Origin: Cellvibrionaceae bacterium AOL6
Lineage (GTDB): Bacteria > Pseudomonadota > Gammaproteobacteria > Pseudomonadales > Cellvibrionaceae
Assembly (NCBI GenBank): GCA_003265435.1
Contig: NOXC01000008.1
Coordinates: 1 to 64,000, forward strand
DNA length: 64,000 nucleotides
Direction: 5' to 3'
The notes below the pieces were generated by a model, which did no database searches, had not been told where the DNA came from, and worked only from the letters and a program-made list of their open reading frames with translations. Below, piece after piece: positions 42,898 to 51,682 of this stretch. Position numbers and translations under genes: made by a program. Position 1 is the first letter of the stretch, and the number at the start of each line of letters is the position of its first letter.

Positions 42898-45800
42898 ATG
42901 ATCGACCAAGCCTGCTCCTCCTCAGGGCTTTTGCGCTTACGGCGCACTTTACGCGTCTTTGCCCTAGCCCTATTGCCTGCTTTTTTATTCAGCGCCTGTG
43001 GCGGTGGATACGATGGAGGCGCGAAATTTGAAGCGCCCGAGCCATCCCCTAGTCCAGATCCGGCACCCGCCCCTACCCCTGAGCCCACACCCTTACCTAC
43101 CCCACTTCCTGGTGATGTGAGCGTGCGCAAGATGGAAGCGTTGGATCGTGGCGTCGTTGCCATTCCTTCCAGCAGTGGCGTCTCGGTCAGTTGGCGCCTT
43201 CTCGGTACGGACCCAGTCAATACGAGTTTCGAAGTATTTCGTGATGGCGAAAAAATCACGGCTAGCCCGCTTACTCAATCCACGTTCTTAGTGGACCCTC
43301 AGGGTACGGCCAGTTCGAGCTACAGTGTGAGTGTGCTTGTCGATGGCGCAGAAACAGAGAGCACCGAGTCGATTCCTGTATGGGCTGATTCGTTTCTACG
43401 CATTCCTCTAGACAAGCCCATGGATCGCAAAATCGATGACGTGGATTACGGTTATATCGCGAACGATGCGAGTGCGGCTGATCTCAATGGCGATGGCCAG
43501 TATGAAATTATTTTGAAATGGGAGCCCAGTAACTCAAAGGACAACTCCCAAGCCGGTGTGACTGGAAACGTATTGATTGATGCTTATGCGCTGGAAGGTG
43601 AACGCTTGTGGCGAGTAGATCTCGGGCCGAATATTCGCGCCGGCGCACATTATACGCAATTCATTGCGTATGACTTCGACAACGACGGGCGAGCTGAAGT
43701 GGCGATGAAAACCGCGGACGGCACGATCGATGGCCGGGGAACCGTTATTGGTGATGCCGAAGCGCTGTATCGCAACAGTGACGGCTATATTCTCGATGGT
43801 CCAGAATTCCTCACCATGTTTGATGGTCTATCCGGTGAAGCATTGGATACGATTGACTACGTGCCTGCACGCGGGAACGTAAATGACTGGGGCGATAATT
43901 ACGGAAACCGCGTAGATCGCTTCCTGGCCGGCCTCGCCTACCTCGATGGTGAAAACCCCAGTCTGCTCATGGCGCGAGGGTATTACACACGCGCGGTTGT
44001 CGCAGCCTATGATTGGACAGATGGTGCGTTCGTCAGCCGCTGGGTATTTGATACAAATAATGGCGGCGGAGATGAAGTTGTTTATGGTCAAGGTGCGCAC
44101 AGTCTAACCATTGGCGACGTGGATGCCGATGGTCGCGATGAAATTATTTACGGCGCGGCCGCCATTGATGACGATGGCCACGCACTTTATAGCACTAACC
44201 TTGGACACGGCGATGCGCAGCATCTGGGTGATCTCGATCCAAACCGACCCGGCATGGAAATATTCATGGTACATGAATGTGGCCCCTGCTACCGGAATGA
44301 AGAGGAAGGTTATGATCACGGTGTTGAGATGCACGACGCTGCGACAGGAGAAATTCTCTGGAGCTTGCCGGGTAATGGCGACGATGTTGGACGCGGCGTA
44401 AGTTTGGACATTGATCCTCGCTACCCCGGTAACGAAAGCTGGGGCTCGCGTGGCGGTTTAACGGCCGCAGACGGCACAGCCATCAGTGAAGAGCGACCAA
44501 GTCAAATGAACTTTGGCGTTTGGTGGGATGGCGATCTCCTACGCGAAATTCTCGACAACACCTATGTGTCAAAGTGGAACTACCTCGGATCGGAAGATTA
44601 CGTCATGCTTCGCGCAGACAATGATGGCGCAGTCTCAAACAATGGCACCAAGGCCACCCCGACGCTGTCCGCAGATCTCCTTGGCGATTGGCGAGAAGAA
44701 ATCGTGTGGGCACACTCCAGTGGTGAGTATTTGATGCTCTATTCGACGCCACACGATACCGACGTTCGCATTCCGACATTAATGCATGACTCGCAGTATC
44801 GCACGGCTATCGCCTGGCAAAATGTTGGCTACAACCAGCCTCCTCACCCGAGCTTTTTCCTGGGACATGGCATGGCTGCACGAGGCGTGGCAGCAATTAA
44901 TCCAAACAACTCGGCAGAGTGGGTCAAACTCGTTGCAAATGGTGATGACGACAAAGTAACGGTGCAGCTGTATTCAAGTAACGTCACTTTCGACACCGCC
45001 ATTCTTTACCGCGACACAGACCAGGATCCTGAAGGACGTACTGAAGTTGCGCGTCTGGCTGCGGGTACAACGAGCTATGTCGATGAGGGGGTTGTCCCGG
45101 ACGTCACGTACTATTACTGGGTTGAACTTGAAGGCTCAGCCGCAACAGTGAGTGAAGCGGATCTTCAAAGTAAAACCACGCTGACATCTACCTTGCTGCC
45201 CAGTTACGATGTCAATGCGATCAGTGCGCAGGGGCCCGTTAAATTACTCTGGGAAACGGTAAGCATAGAGCGAAGCCGGATTGCGATCTACCGTGCAGAT
45301 AATCTTTCACCGGAAGATGAGCCCGACTTCGCGTCCCGTACGCTGGTAGGCGAAGCGCCTATTGATGCCGATGAGTGGAGCGATGAAACGAGCGAACCAG
45401 GCATGGCTTACTACTACTGGGTCGAATTCGAAGATGATACGGCGGGTGTGATCCACACTCCTGAACCTGTATGGGCTGAAAATATCCCTGTACCGGTGAT
45501 GGAATTGAATGTGGCGTACGTCGACTCCGCAATCGAAGTCAGTTGGCGACTTGAAGACTATCGCCCCGATATTGCGAGTGTCGAGGTATACAGAAATACC
45601 GACTACACGCACAGTGGTCGCACGCGAGTTTTAAGAAGCGCGCCAACAGAAGGAACCTTTGTTGATAACAATCCATGGATATCCGCGAGCGATGCGGGCC
45701 CCGCTGTCCCTGGTACCCGATATTGGTACACGTTAAAAGTGGTATTGGCTGACGGTAGTCGCCCTGACATCCCCCTGCTCCCCGAAGAAGGTATTGAAAT

Positions 45801-46389
45801 TCCAGAGGGTGGCGGCGCGCCCATCATTGGGGCTTGGGCTGAAAGTGTTGGAGACCCAGCAGAGCTTCAGGTCGGTTGGCGTCACAGCAGTATCGATGCG
45901 ACTGCGTACACCATTTATCGCGATGTCAATGAAGATGGCAGCGGCCGGTCTGAAGTGGCTTCAATCGACGCGGGTGTTGAAAGTTGGGTTGATGAGAGTG
46001 CGGTTCCTGGTACAACGTACTATTACTGGGTCGTAGCGGAAGATGCCGACACAAACGAATACGAGGCAGCAACAGCTGGAATTACCATTGCACCGCCTCC
46101 GTCAACCAGCCTTAGCACAGCTGTAGATGGCGCCACGATTGTTGTCAGTTGGGATCTGCAAAACTTCCCACAAGAAGTCACGGGAGTACAATTATACCGG
46201 AACACAACGAATGAACTTGGTGGTCGCGTTCGTGTTAGCCCAAGCGGCCCGACTTCAGGTAGCTTTGTCGACGACGGAAGTGTTGAACCCCTTGTCAGCG
46301 GTACGCGCTATTGGTATATGTTTAAGCTCACGCTGGCCGATGGCAGCACCTACAATACAGATCCCGAAGCGGACATTGTCGCGCCTTGA
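42898..46389 (+). CDS. Rhamnogalacturonan lyase lipoprotein (PL11) with C-terminal Fn3-like repeats
   Basis: 1163 residues. A lipobox-like FLFSACGGG follows an N-terminal helix, then a Pro-rich linker. The PL11 beta-propeller spans about residues 75-670, opening with VSVRKMEALDRGVVAIPSS and containing NDASAADLNGDGQYEIILKW, YDFDNDGRAEVAMKTADGT and HSLTIGDVDADGRDEIIYGA, the calcium-binding repeats of this family. It cleaves rhamnogalacturonan I by beta-elimination at the cell surface or periplasm. The C-terminal 500 residues are five or so Fn3-like repeats, several with YYYWV or WYTLK. AGGAGA precedes the ATG. It is divergent from the TonB receptor and followed convergently by a beta-propeller lipoprotein. 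The enzyme call is firm; the extra repeats are longer than in Bacillus YesW. Confidence 0.87.
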   Translation: MIDQACSSSGLLRLRRTLRVFALALLPAFLFSACGGGYDGGAKFEAPEPSPSPDPAPAPTPEPTPLPTPLPGDVSVRKMEALDRGVVAIPSSSGVSVSWRLLGTDPVNTSFEVFRDGEKITASPLTQSTFLVDPQGTASSSYSVSVLVDGAETESTESIPVWADSFLRIPLDKPMDRKIDDVDYGYIANDASAADLNGDGQYEIILKWEPSNSKDNSQAGVTGNVLIDAYALEGERLWRVDLGPNIRAGAHYTQFIAYDFDNDGRAEVAMKTADGTIDGRGTVIGDAEALYRNSDGYILDGPEFLTMFDGLSGEALDTIDYVPARGNVNDWGDNYGNRVDRFLAGLAYLDGENPSLLMARGYYTRAVVAAYDWTDGAFVSRWVFDTNNGGGDEVVYGQGAHSLTIGDVDADGRDEIIYGAAAIDDDGHALYSTNLGHGDAQHLGDLDPNRPGMEIFMVHECGPCYRNEEEGYDHGVEMHDAATGEILWSLPGNGDDVGRGVSLDIDPRYPGNESWGSRGGLTAADGTAISEERPSQMNFGVWWDGDLLREILDNTYVSKWNYLGSEDYVMLRADNDGAVSNNGTKATPTLSADLLGDWREEIVWAHSSGEYLMLYSTPHDTDVRIPTLMHDSQYRTAIAWQNVGYNQPPHPSFFLGHGMAARGVAAINPNNSAEWVKLVANGDDDKVTVQLYSSNVTFDTAILYRDTDQDPEGRTEVARLAAGTTSYVDEGVVPDVTYYYWVELEGSAATVSEADLQSKTTLTSTLLPSYDVNAISAQGPVKLLWETVSIERSRIAIYRADNLSPEDEPDFASRTLVGEAPIDADEWSDETSEPGMAYYYWVEFEDDTAGVIHTPEPVWAENIPVPVMELNVAYVDSAIEVSWRLEDYRPDIASVEVYRNTDYTHSGRTRVLRSAPTEGTFVDNNPWISASDAGPAVPGTRYWYTLKVVLADGSRPDIPLLPEEGIEIPEGGGAPIIGAWAESVGDPAELQVGWRHSSIDATAYTIYRDVNEDGSGRSEVASIDAGVESWVDESAVPGTTYYYWVVAEDADTNEYEAATAGITIAPPPSTSLSTAVDGATIVVSWDLQNFPQEVTGVQLYRNTTNELGGRVRVSPSGPTSGSFVDDGSVEPLVSGTRYWYMFKLTLADGSTYNTDPEADIVAP

Positions 46390-46419
46390 TCGATTGAAGG
46401 ACGCCAACCCGCCTAGTGT

Positions 46420-46449
46420 AAAAAACCCGCTTATTAGCGGCGCTTTTTT
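46420..46449. terminator. Bidirectional terminator between the PL11 and propeller-lipoprotein genes
   Basis: CCGCT-TATT-AGCGG stem with A6 before and T6 after, ending in the stop codon of the convergent gene. Works for both directions. Confidence 0.75.
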
Positions 46450-47470
46450 ATTTTAATTTCACACTGACTTTTTTATCCCTGTCCACATCAAGCCAACCTT
46501 GTTCGTTGAGCATGATTTCAGTAACTTGAATAACACTACGCCGTGTTTCAACGTCGTCCCTATTCTTATTTTCCGGAATGCGTCCGGGGTGAGTAAAATA
46601 AAAGAGATAAGCCGAATCACCGTTGACGATCACATCCGGGTGCCCGCCTATTGCCGCATCCTGCATCCCCTGCCCTGGTTTCGACAACAGATAGTCATCT
46701 TGCTTTTGCCAATGTGCTAAATCCTTGGATCGAAATACGGCCAGGCCGCGCCATGCATCGACAATCATCCACCAACTGTCTTTCCAGAAGAACACAACGG
46801 GCCCTTCGCCGCGTGCTTCGATGTTCACCTTGCCGACGTCGCGCCAATTATAGAGATCTTTACTTGTCGCCAGATATATGGATTTCCCATCTGGTTCATC
46901 GTTGTAATACATCCAGTATTCATTTTCATTGGTGTCGATCACTTCCGCATCGATAACTCGGTTAGAGTTTAAAGGCAGCGTACTTTCATACTGCCAGCTT
47001 AATAAATCACGACTGGTAAGATGGACTATGCTGCGTGGGTGACCCCAGTCCTCGAAAACCCCTGGCACGACGGTTAAGTACATGTGATAAACGTCGCCAT
47101 CATCAAAAATATCGGGCGCCCAATACGTCATTTCATCTTCGCCCGACAGCGCTATACTGGCATCCTGAAGGTATTCCCAATGGTTTCCATTATCGTATGA
47201 CTGCGCGATGCCGATCGGCGTACCATGCACCCAGCTCACACCATTCAAGTTTTCGACGTTGGCACGGCGATTGGTGTAAAACATCAGCCAGCGCTTCTTT
47301 TCTCGATCGAAAACTAGGGAGGGGTCTGCGGCACCGTCGAAAACGGGATCGCTGTAAACAGGTTTGACTGCATGCACCGCCGGCTCGTCAATTGAAGAGG
47401 TCGCACAGCCGACAGTCAATAGCATCACAGTAAGGCTGGAGGAAAACAAAAAGGGTTTAAGCTGATTCAC
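46448..47470 (-). CDS. Beta-propeller lipoprotein, GH43-like clan glycosidase
   Basis: 340 residues with a lipobox-like VMLLTVGC near residue 22. The repeats ADPSLVFDREKKRWLMFYTN, EDEMTYWAPDIFDDGDVYHM, DAEVIDTNENEYWMYYND and GHPDVIVNGDSAYLFYF describe a five-bladed propeller of the GH43/GH32/GH117 kind. The first Asp in ADPSLVF and Asp in IDAEVID are candidate catalytic residues. SWVHGTPIGIAQS is characteristic of a poorly studied subgroup. Placement beside PL11 suggests action on pectic side chains, but the linkage is unknown. A strong terminator separates it from PL11. Confidence 0.72.
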   Translation of the reverse strand: MNQLKPFLFSSSLTVMLLTVGCATSSIDEPAVHAVKPVYSDPVFDGAADPSLVFDREKKRWLMFYTNRRANVENLNGVSWVHGTPIGIAQSYDNGNHWEYLQDASIALSGEDEMTYWAPDIFDDGDVYHMYLTVVPGVFEDWGHPRSIVHLTSRDLLSWQYESTLPLNSNRVIDAEVIDTNENEYWMYYNDEPDGKSIYLATSKDLYNWRDVGKVNIEARGEGPVVFFWKDSWWMIVDAWRGLAVFRSKDLAHWQKQDDYLLSKPGQGMQDAAIGGHPDVIVNGDSAYLFYFTHPGRIPENKNRDDVETRRSVIQVTEIMLNEQGWLDVDRDKKVSVKLK

Positions 47471-47541
47471 GTGAACTCCGTAAAATTATTTTTTTAATAT
47501 AATATCAGCTTAACCCCACCATTCCGATTGATCTACGAGAT

Positions 47542-47567
47542 AAAAAAGGGATGCATAGCATCCCTTT
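47542..47567 (-). terminator. Rho-independent terminator of the LPMO gene
   Basis: AAAGGGATGC / GCATCCCTTT stem with a 3-base loop, followed on the minus strand by a T-rich stretch. It is 34 bp after the LPMO stop codon. Confidence 0.85.
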
Positions 47568-47600
47568 AACATTCTTAAAATTTCCTTTATTCAACCGGCA

Positions 47601-48764
47601 TTACTCAGCGCAAATTGCGCCCTCCACATCCACTGCGCCGGAAACATTCCCGTTACCGATATAACCAAACTCTACGGTTTGCCCCGGATTGATGCGAGCA
47701 TTCCAACCCGCGTCAGAGGCTGTGTAGGGGTTTGAACCAGAAACATCAGCATTCCACGCATGATTTAACGATGCGCCATCCGTGTGAGTCCAAGAAACCT
47801 CCCACCCTTCAATGGGGGCATCACCGATATTTGTCAGTCTCACCGTCGCCTGGAATCCACCTTGCCAACTATTACTGATGACGAGATCACACATTGCCAA
47901 AGCGCCAGAGGGAGGTGGTGTTGGTTCAGGAGTCGGTTCCGGTGTTGGCTCTGGAGTGGGTTCCGGTGTCGGCTCTGGTGTTGGCTGTGGTGTTGGTTCC
48001 GGTGTCGGCTCTGGTGTTGGTTCTGGAGTCGGTTCCGGAGTGGGCACAGGTGTGGGTGTTGGCGTCGGGCCACCAGAAAAAGTCACGTCGAGACAACCAT
48101 GGAACCGTTCAAATGTGAAATAATTCCGCCCCCACTCGCCGTAGATTACGTGACGTCCTGCTCGAGCGGGCACTTCACAGCGGGTAGAAAACATTGACGC
48201 ACCTTTATCGGCGATCACGTCCGGGTTTGCGGTGGGATTTTTATCATCATAGTATTCGTGACAGAACGGCTCGCTTTCGAAATCATCCCATGTGAGGGCG
48301 ACGCCCTCCTGCCATACAAAATCAGGTTTGGTGATGTAGTAAACAAATTCTTCAGTGTCATCGAAATGAGGTCCCCATGAGATATTCCAATCGATCATCA
48401 TTTCGCCTGCACTGATTGCAGTGGTTGGCCAATCGAGAGGTAGATCCCATGGTGTCATTCCGCCCTGCCATGTTTCACTGTCGAAACCACACACATTGTC
48501 GCTGATCACACCCTGGCGACCTACGTCGTGTGTCAATACACTCATGAATGAATAACCACCAGAAAAATCATACTCGGCGGCTTCAATACAAGCGGGTGTG
48601 GTAGCCTGATCTGGCTTTTCGTTCATTCCACAATGCGCGTTCCTCGCAGGAGGGTCGACCATCAAGCCATGTGCAAAGAGCTCGCCGCTAGCTGCCAATA
48701 AGACTACAGGCAACAACTTCATTGAAAATTGTGTGAGGTGCCTACTGCTGTGGGTTGTGTTCAT
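47601..48764 (-). CDS. Secreted lytic polysaccharide monooxygenase (AA10) with CBM2
   Basis: 387 residues. GAGGAATTT precedes the ATG. The signal peptide ends at LFA and the mature N-terminus is His32 (HGLMVDPPARNAHCG), as required for the copper histidine brace; the second His is His133 in ISWGPHFDDTEEF, and the axial aromatic is in NYFTFERF near residue 215. The AA10 domain spans 32-230. A (Pro-Thr-Pro-Glu)n linker follows, and the C-terminal 100 residues are a CBM2-like module with NSWQGGFQATVRLTN and GWEVSWTH. It oxidatively cleaves crystalline chitin or cellulose using copper and H2O2 or O2. Chitin is suggested by the two chitinases nearby, but CBM2 is compatible with cellulose. No other gene is in the operon. 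Confidence 0.92.
   Translation of the reverse strand: MNTTHSSRHLTQFSMKLLPVVLLAASGELFAHGLMVDPPARNAHCGMNEKPDQATTPACIEAAEYDFSGGYSFMSVLTHDVGRQGVISDNVCGFDSETWQGGMTPWDLPLDWPTTAISAGEMMIDWNISWGPHFDDTEEFVYYITKPDFVWQEGVALTWDDFESEPFCHEYYDDKNPTANPDVIADKGASMFSTRCEVPARAGRHVIYGEWGRNYFTFERFHGCLDVTFSGGPTPTPTPVPTPEPTPEPTPEPTPEPTPQPTPEPTPEPTPEPTPEPTPEPTPPPSGALAMCDLVISNSWQGGFQATVRLTNIGDAPIEGWEVSWTHTDGASLNHAWNADVSGSNPYTASDAGWNARINPGQTVEFGYIGNGNVSGAVDVEGAICAE
47911..48072 (-). repeat. Tandem repeat encoding the (TPEP)n linker of the LPMO
   Basis: Imperfect 12-bp units (GTTGGTTCCGGT type) repeat across the linker and encode about 13 Pro-Thr-Pro-Glu-type units. In-frame; the opposite strand reads GVGSGVGSG repeats with no support as a gene. 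Confidence 0.8.
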
Positions 48765-49129
48765 AAATTCCTCGCTTCTATCCTGATATTATTTTGATAT
48801 GACTACTTAGGTCACCTGAGCGCGAAGACAGACGCGTTGGGACAACGGTTGGCGGTAATCCATAGCCATCTTATTGCTCGCTATCACGCGATCAGGACGT
48901 CCCTACGGCGAGGCTAACATAACGGCTTGATGCAGTTTGAGCTTTACAATAGACCTATTTTTTATATGTAACTGGTTACAATATCGCTTAATTTTCGCTC
49001 ACTTGATTACTTGACGTATCAAAAAAAATTTTGGCGTGGATCTACCCGCCTACGTTAGGTTTCGCAACTAGAGAAAATGTGTTTTGTTATCGGTTACAAT
49101 CCGATTTTTGTGCTGGAGTTCACGCTGTT
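48765..49129. other. Divergent intergenic region between LPMO and the antiporter gene
   Basis: 365 bp without a convincing gene. GTAAC-TG-GTTAC, a perfect 5-bp inverted repeat, lies at 48968-48979, and GGTTACAAT recurs at 48974 and 49091, upstream of the antiporter. An NagR-like but unevenly spaced GACAACGGTTGG lies at 48841. Confidence 0.4.
48968..48979. promoter_or_regulatory. Inverted repeat GTAAC-TG-GTTAC
   Basis: Perfect 5-bp arms. Its right arm continues as GGTTACAAT, a 9-mer repeated at 49092-49100 in front of the antiporter ATG. Possible operator for one of the flanking genes. Confidence 0.35.
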
Positions 49130-50374
49130 ATGTTCACCTTCGCCATTGCTGTACTCGCCATCCTCGCGTTACTGAGCATCGCTTTCGAAGAAATCACTCA
49201 CATCAACAAGGCAAAAAGTACCCTGTTTTTAGGTTGCCTCTGCTGGTGTTTACTTTTTTTTCGCGCTTCGGGGCACGATGGAACGGAGGCATTACAGGAA
49301 TCGCTAAACGAAAACCTACTGGATATTGCAAGCCTATGGTTATTTTTGATGGCGACGATGACCTTCGTCGCCTACTTGAATGCCCGTGGGCTTATTAATA
49401 GTTTGGTGGCGCGCGTGCTCCCGTCTCGCCTAAGCCGACGTCAATTGACACTATTGCTCGGGGCCTTCAGCCTCGGTTTAAGCATGCTGTGCGACAATAT
49501 CACCGCCACTCTTGTCGCGCTGAGTGTTATTCAGGCCTTCCAATTAGAAATAAAAGAAAAAGTCCGGCTTGCAGTACTCGCGGTATTTGCGATCAATTCT
49601 GGTGGCGTCATTCTCATAACAGGTGATGTCACGACGCTAATGATCTTTAGCGCCGGACATGTGGGAATCGCTGATTTACTTCGTTTAATACTGCCGGCAG
49701 TGGTCGGTGTCTGTGTGATGTCCGCTTTGCTCTGTTTCGGGCGCAATCCCGTGGTTGAAGCGCATCTGAGTACCGAGCATGTGGGACGCTTGGACTGGGT
49801 GATCGGCGGCCTCTTCTTCACCACGATTCTATCTACAATGGTATTCAACGTCGCTTTTGGCATACCCCCTGTGCTGACCTTTCTAACGGGTCTGGCCACC
49901 ATGTTCCTCATCGGTGGGTTTGTAAACAAGTATCACCACGAGGTACACCTACTGGAGTATGTGCGTCAAATTCAGTTCGATACGTTAATGTTCTTTCTCG
50001 GCATACTTTTGATCGTAGGCGCCTTAAAGGAAGTTGATGTCTTAACGGCCGTGTTGACACTGTATTTTGCGTTTTCACCGGATATCAGCAATTTCGTACT
50101 GGGAACGCTCTCGGCTTTGCTGGACAACGTGCCGCTCACCGCCGCTGTATTAAAGGCCGATCCGCAATTGTCACAAGGACAATGGCTGGGCTTGACCTAT
50201 GCCGTGGGCGTAGGCGGATCATTGCTCGTCATTGGCTCTGCCGCAGGCATTGTGGCGATGAGTAAAATGCCGGAATTGAGCTTTTCGAAATATGCGCGGT
50301 TTGCGCCGCAGTTGTTGCTTTCATACGGAGCAGGATATGCCACCACGATCTGGCTGGTACCACGGTTGTTCTAA
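49130..50374 (+). CDS. nhaD: NhaD-like Na+/H+ antiporter
   Basis: 414 residues from the ATG at 49130, chosen because GGAG is upstream and the hydrophobic start MFTFAIAVLAILALLSIAFE fits the family; the frame is open 33 codons further upstream. About 12 membrane segments are predicted. Family features are SMLCDNITATLVALSVIQAF, FAINSGGVILITGDVTTLMI and a C-terminal segment GTLSALLDNVPLTAAVLK, with the ligand-like Asp-Asn pairs of ion-transporter superfamily members. It exports Na+ (or Li+) in exchange for H+, fitting a marine lifestyle. Other ion-transporter-superfamily members are possible but the Asp-Asn pairs favour NhaD. Confidence 0.85.
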   Translation: MFTFAIAVLAILALLSIAFEEITHINKAKSTLFLGCLCWCLLFFRASGHDGTEALQESLNENLLDIASLWLFLMATMTFVAYLNARGLINSLVARVLPSRLSRRQLTLLLGAFSLGLSMLCDNITATLVALSVIQAFQLEIKEKVRLAVLAVFAINSGGVILITGDVTTLMIFSAGHVGIADLLRLILPAVVGVCVMSALLCFGRNPVVEAHLSTEHVGRLDWVIGGLFFTTILSTMVFNVAFGIPPVLTFLTGLATMFLIGGFVNKYHHEVHLLEYVRQIQFDTLMFFLGILLIVGALKEVDVLTAVLTLYFAFSPDISNFVLGTLSALLDNVPLTAAVLKADPQLSQGQWLGLTYAVGVGGSLLVIGSAAGIVAMSKMPELSFSKYARFAPQLLLSYGAGYATTIWLVPRLF

Positions 50375-50508
50375 AGGGGGCTAAGACGCGTCGGTGTTCA
50401 GGTGGGGCCAGTGTGTTAGGACAGACGATGATTAAAAAAGGTCATCCCTGACTGCCTTTGTCCTTTTCTCACAGGCAAGGCTACTTTAAGTGGCGCGCAG
50501 ATAGCTGT

Positions 50509-50530
50509 GAATACCCCATTTGGTGTATTC
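50509..50530. promoter_or_regulatory. 22-bp inverted repeat upstream of the LuxR-type gene
   Basis: GAATACCCCA-TT-TGGTGTATTC has arms matching at 9 of 10 positions and ends 41 bp before the regulator start at 50572. The size resembles a lux-box-type site, so autoregulation is possible (inference). Confidence 0.5.
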
Positions 50531-50571
50531 TGTCGGTAAAGGTCAAGACGGAATTGATACGGTACACGTGA

Positions 50572-51657
50572 ATGAATACGCAAGCCGCACAACGCAGCCG
50601 AGAACAGGCCATCGAACTGATCTATGACAGTGGTGATGACCCCCAGCAGTGGCAGTCCTTACTGGCGATGATGGCGGAGCAACTCGGATTTTGTTACGGT
50701 AATGTGACAGTTACCAATCAAAACAACCAGATTGTTGATCGCATTAAGTTCGGCTGCCCAAGCGGTTATGAAAAACAGTATCGAGACGAATTCTACACGC
50801 AAGACATCTGGTTTGATGCACTGAAACGCAGCCCTGAGGGCTACTTTTTTGGTAGCGATCACGTGTTGGCTCGCCCTCGTCTCGAGCGCACCGCATACTA
50901 CAATGAGTTTCTCAAGCAATATGGGATTGGTCACGCCATTGCCTGCCACTGGCAGTTAGGCCATGGTTTGACAGCGCGCTTCAGCCTCTTAGGTGAAAAC
51001 AGTTTGCGCGCAAAACAAGATCAAGACGCCGTTTACCTCAACTCCTTAGCGCGCCATTTCCAACGGAGCCTTAAACGCCAGTATTCTGAGCGGTCTCTCC
51101 CGAGCCATCGGATGATGCCCGATCACTTTGCGTTGCTGGACCCACAATTCCGTATTCTCTCTATGAGCCCTGGCTTTCAAAGCCTTATCGGGCCAGACCA
51201 GCTATTTCGCCTCTCCGATGGTCACGCCCTGGTGATGCTGAGCGAACTGGACCACAAAAGCTTCATCAACGCCTGTGTCGCATTCAATGCGCCCAGTGCA
51301 GATCAAACCTATATGCCAAGTTTTATCAGTGAAGATAAGCGATTCTGTGTGTCTATTACGCGCATGCGCGAGGCTGAAACCGCATCTCGTAGCGGCGTTG
51401 TCGTGTCGGTCAACGCGATGAGCAGTAAACCACCCAGGGCGCTAACCGGCCGAAGCTTAAGTTCACTCACGCCCACCGAGATGTCGATTTGTAGAGACCT
51501 AGCGAATGGCGCAAATATTCGCCAAATCGCCGAAGCGCGCTCGCGTTCAGAACTCACGGTGCGTAAACAAGTGAAGAACATCCAACAGAAGTTGGGGGTC
51601 AATTCACAAGTGGCGCTGGTGGCGCGTTATCTGCGTGCCCTGTACGAGGCAAGCTGA
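50572..51657 (+). CDS. LuxR-type transcriptional regulator with uncharacterised N-terminal sensor domain
   Basis: 361 residues. The C-terminal 65 residues are a LuxR/GerE helix-turn-helix: LTPTEMSICRDLANGANIRQ then IAEARSRSELTVRKQVKNIQ. The N-terminal 290 residues are a helical, possibly GAF/PAS-like region with WQSLLAMMAEQLGFCYGNVT, YYNEFLKQYGIGHAIACHW and DHFALLDPQFRILSMSPGFQ, the last resembling a PAS opening. No autoinducer-binding domain signature or DNA-binding partner gene is visible. A 22-bp inverted repeat lies just upstream. Neighbours (antiporter, gpmA) give no clear hint of its target. Confidence 0.78.
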   Translation: MNTQAAQRSREQAIELIYDSGDDPQQWQSLLAMMAEQLGFCYGNVTVTNQNNQIVDRIKFGCPSGYEKQYRDEFYTQDIWFDALKRSPEGYFFGSDHVLARPRLERTAYYNEFLKQYGIGHAIACHWQLGHGLTARFSLLGENSLRAKQDQDAVYLNSLARHFQRSLKRQYSERSLPSHRMMPDHFALLDPQFRILSMSPGFQSLIGPDQLFRLSDGHALVMLSELDHKSFINACVAFNAPSADQTYMPSFISEDKRFCVSITRMREAETASRSGVVVSVNAMSSKPPRALTGRSLSSLTPTEMSICRDLANGANIRQIAEARSRSELTVRKQVKNIQQKLGVNSQVALVARYLRALYEAS

Positions 51658-51682
51658 GCACTATACCTGCGCCCTCTTGGTG

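Noticed and set aside
47812-48123. Plus-strand ORF of Gly-Val-Gly-Ser repeats opposite the LPMO linker
   Set aside because: It is a shadow of the Thr-Pro-Glu-Pro repeat on the other strand, lacks a ribosome site and starts inside the LPMO gene.
48841-48852. GACAACGGTTGG as a NagR-like site upstream of LPMO
   Set aside because: The arms match GACAAC/GTTGTC only with an extra base between them and one mismatch, so the dyad spacing is broken.
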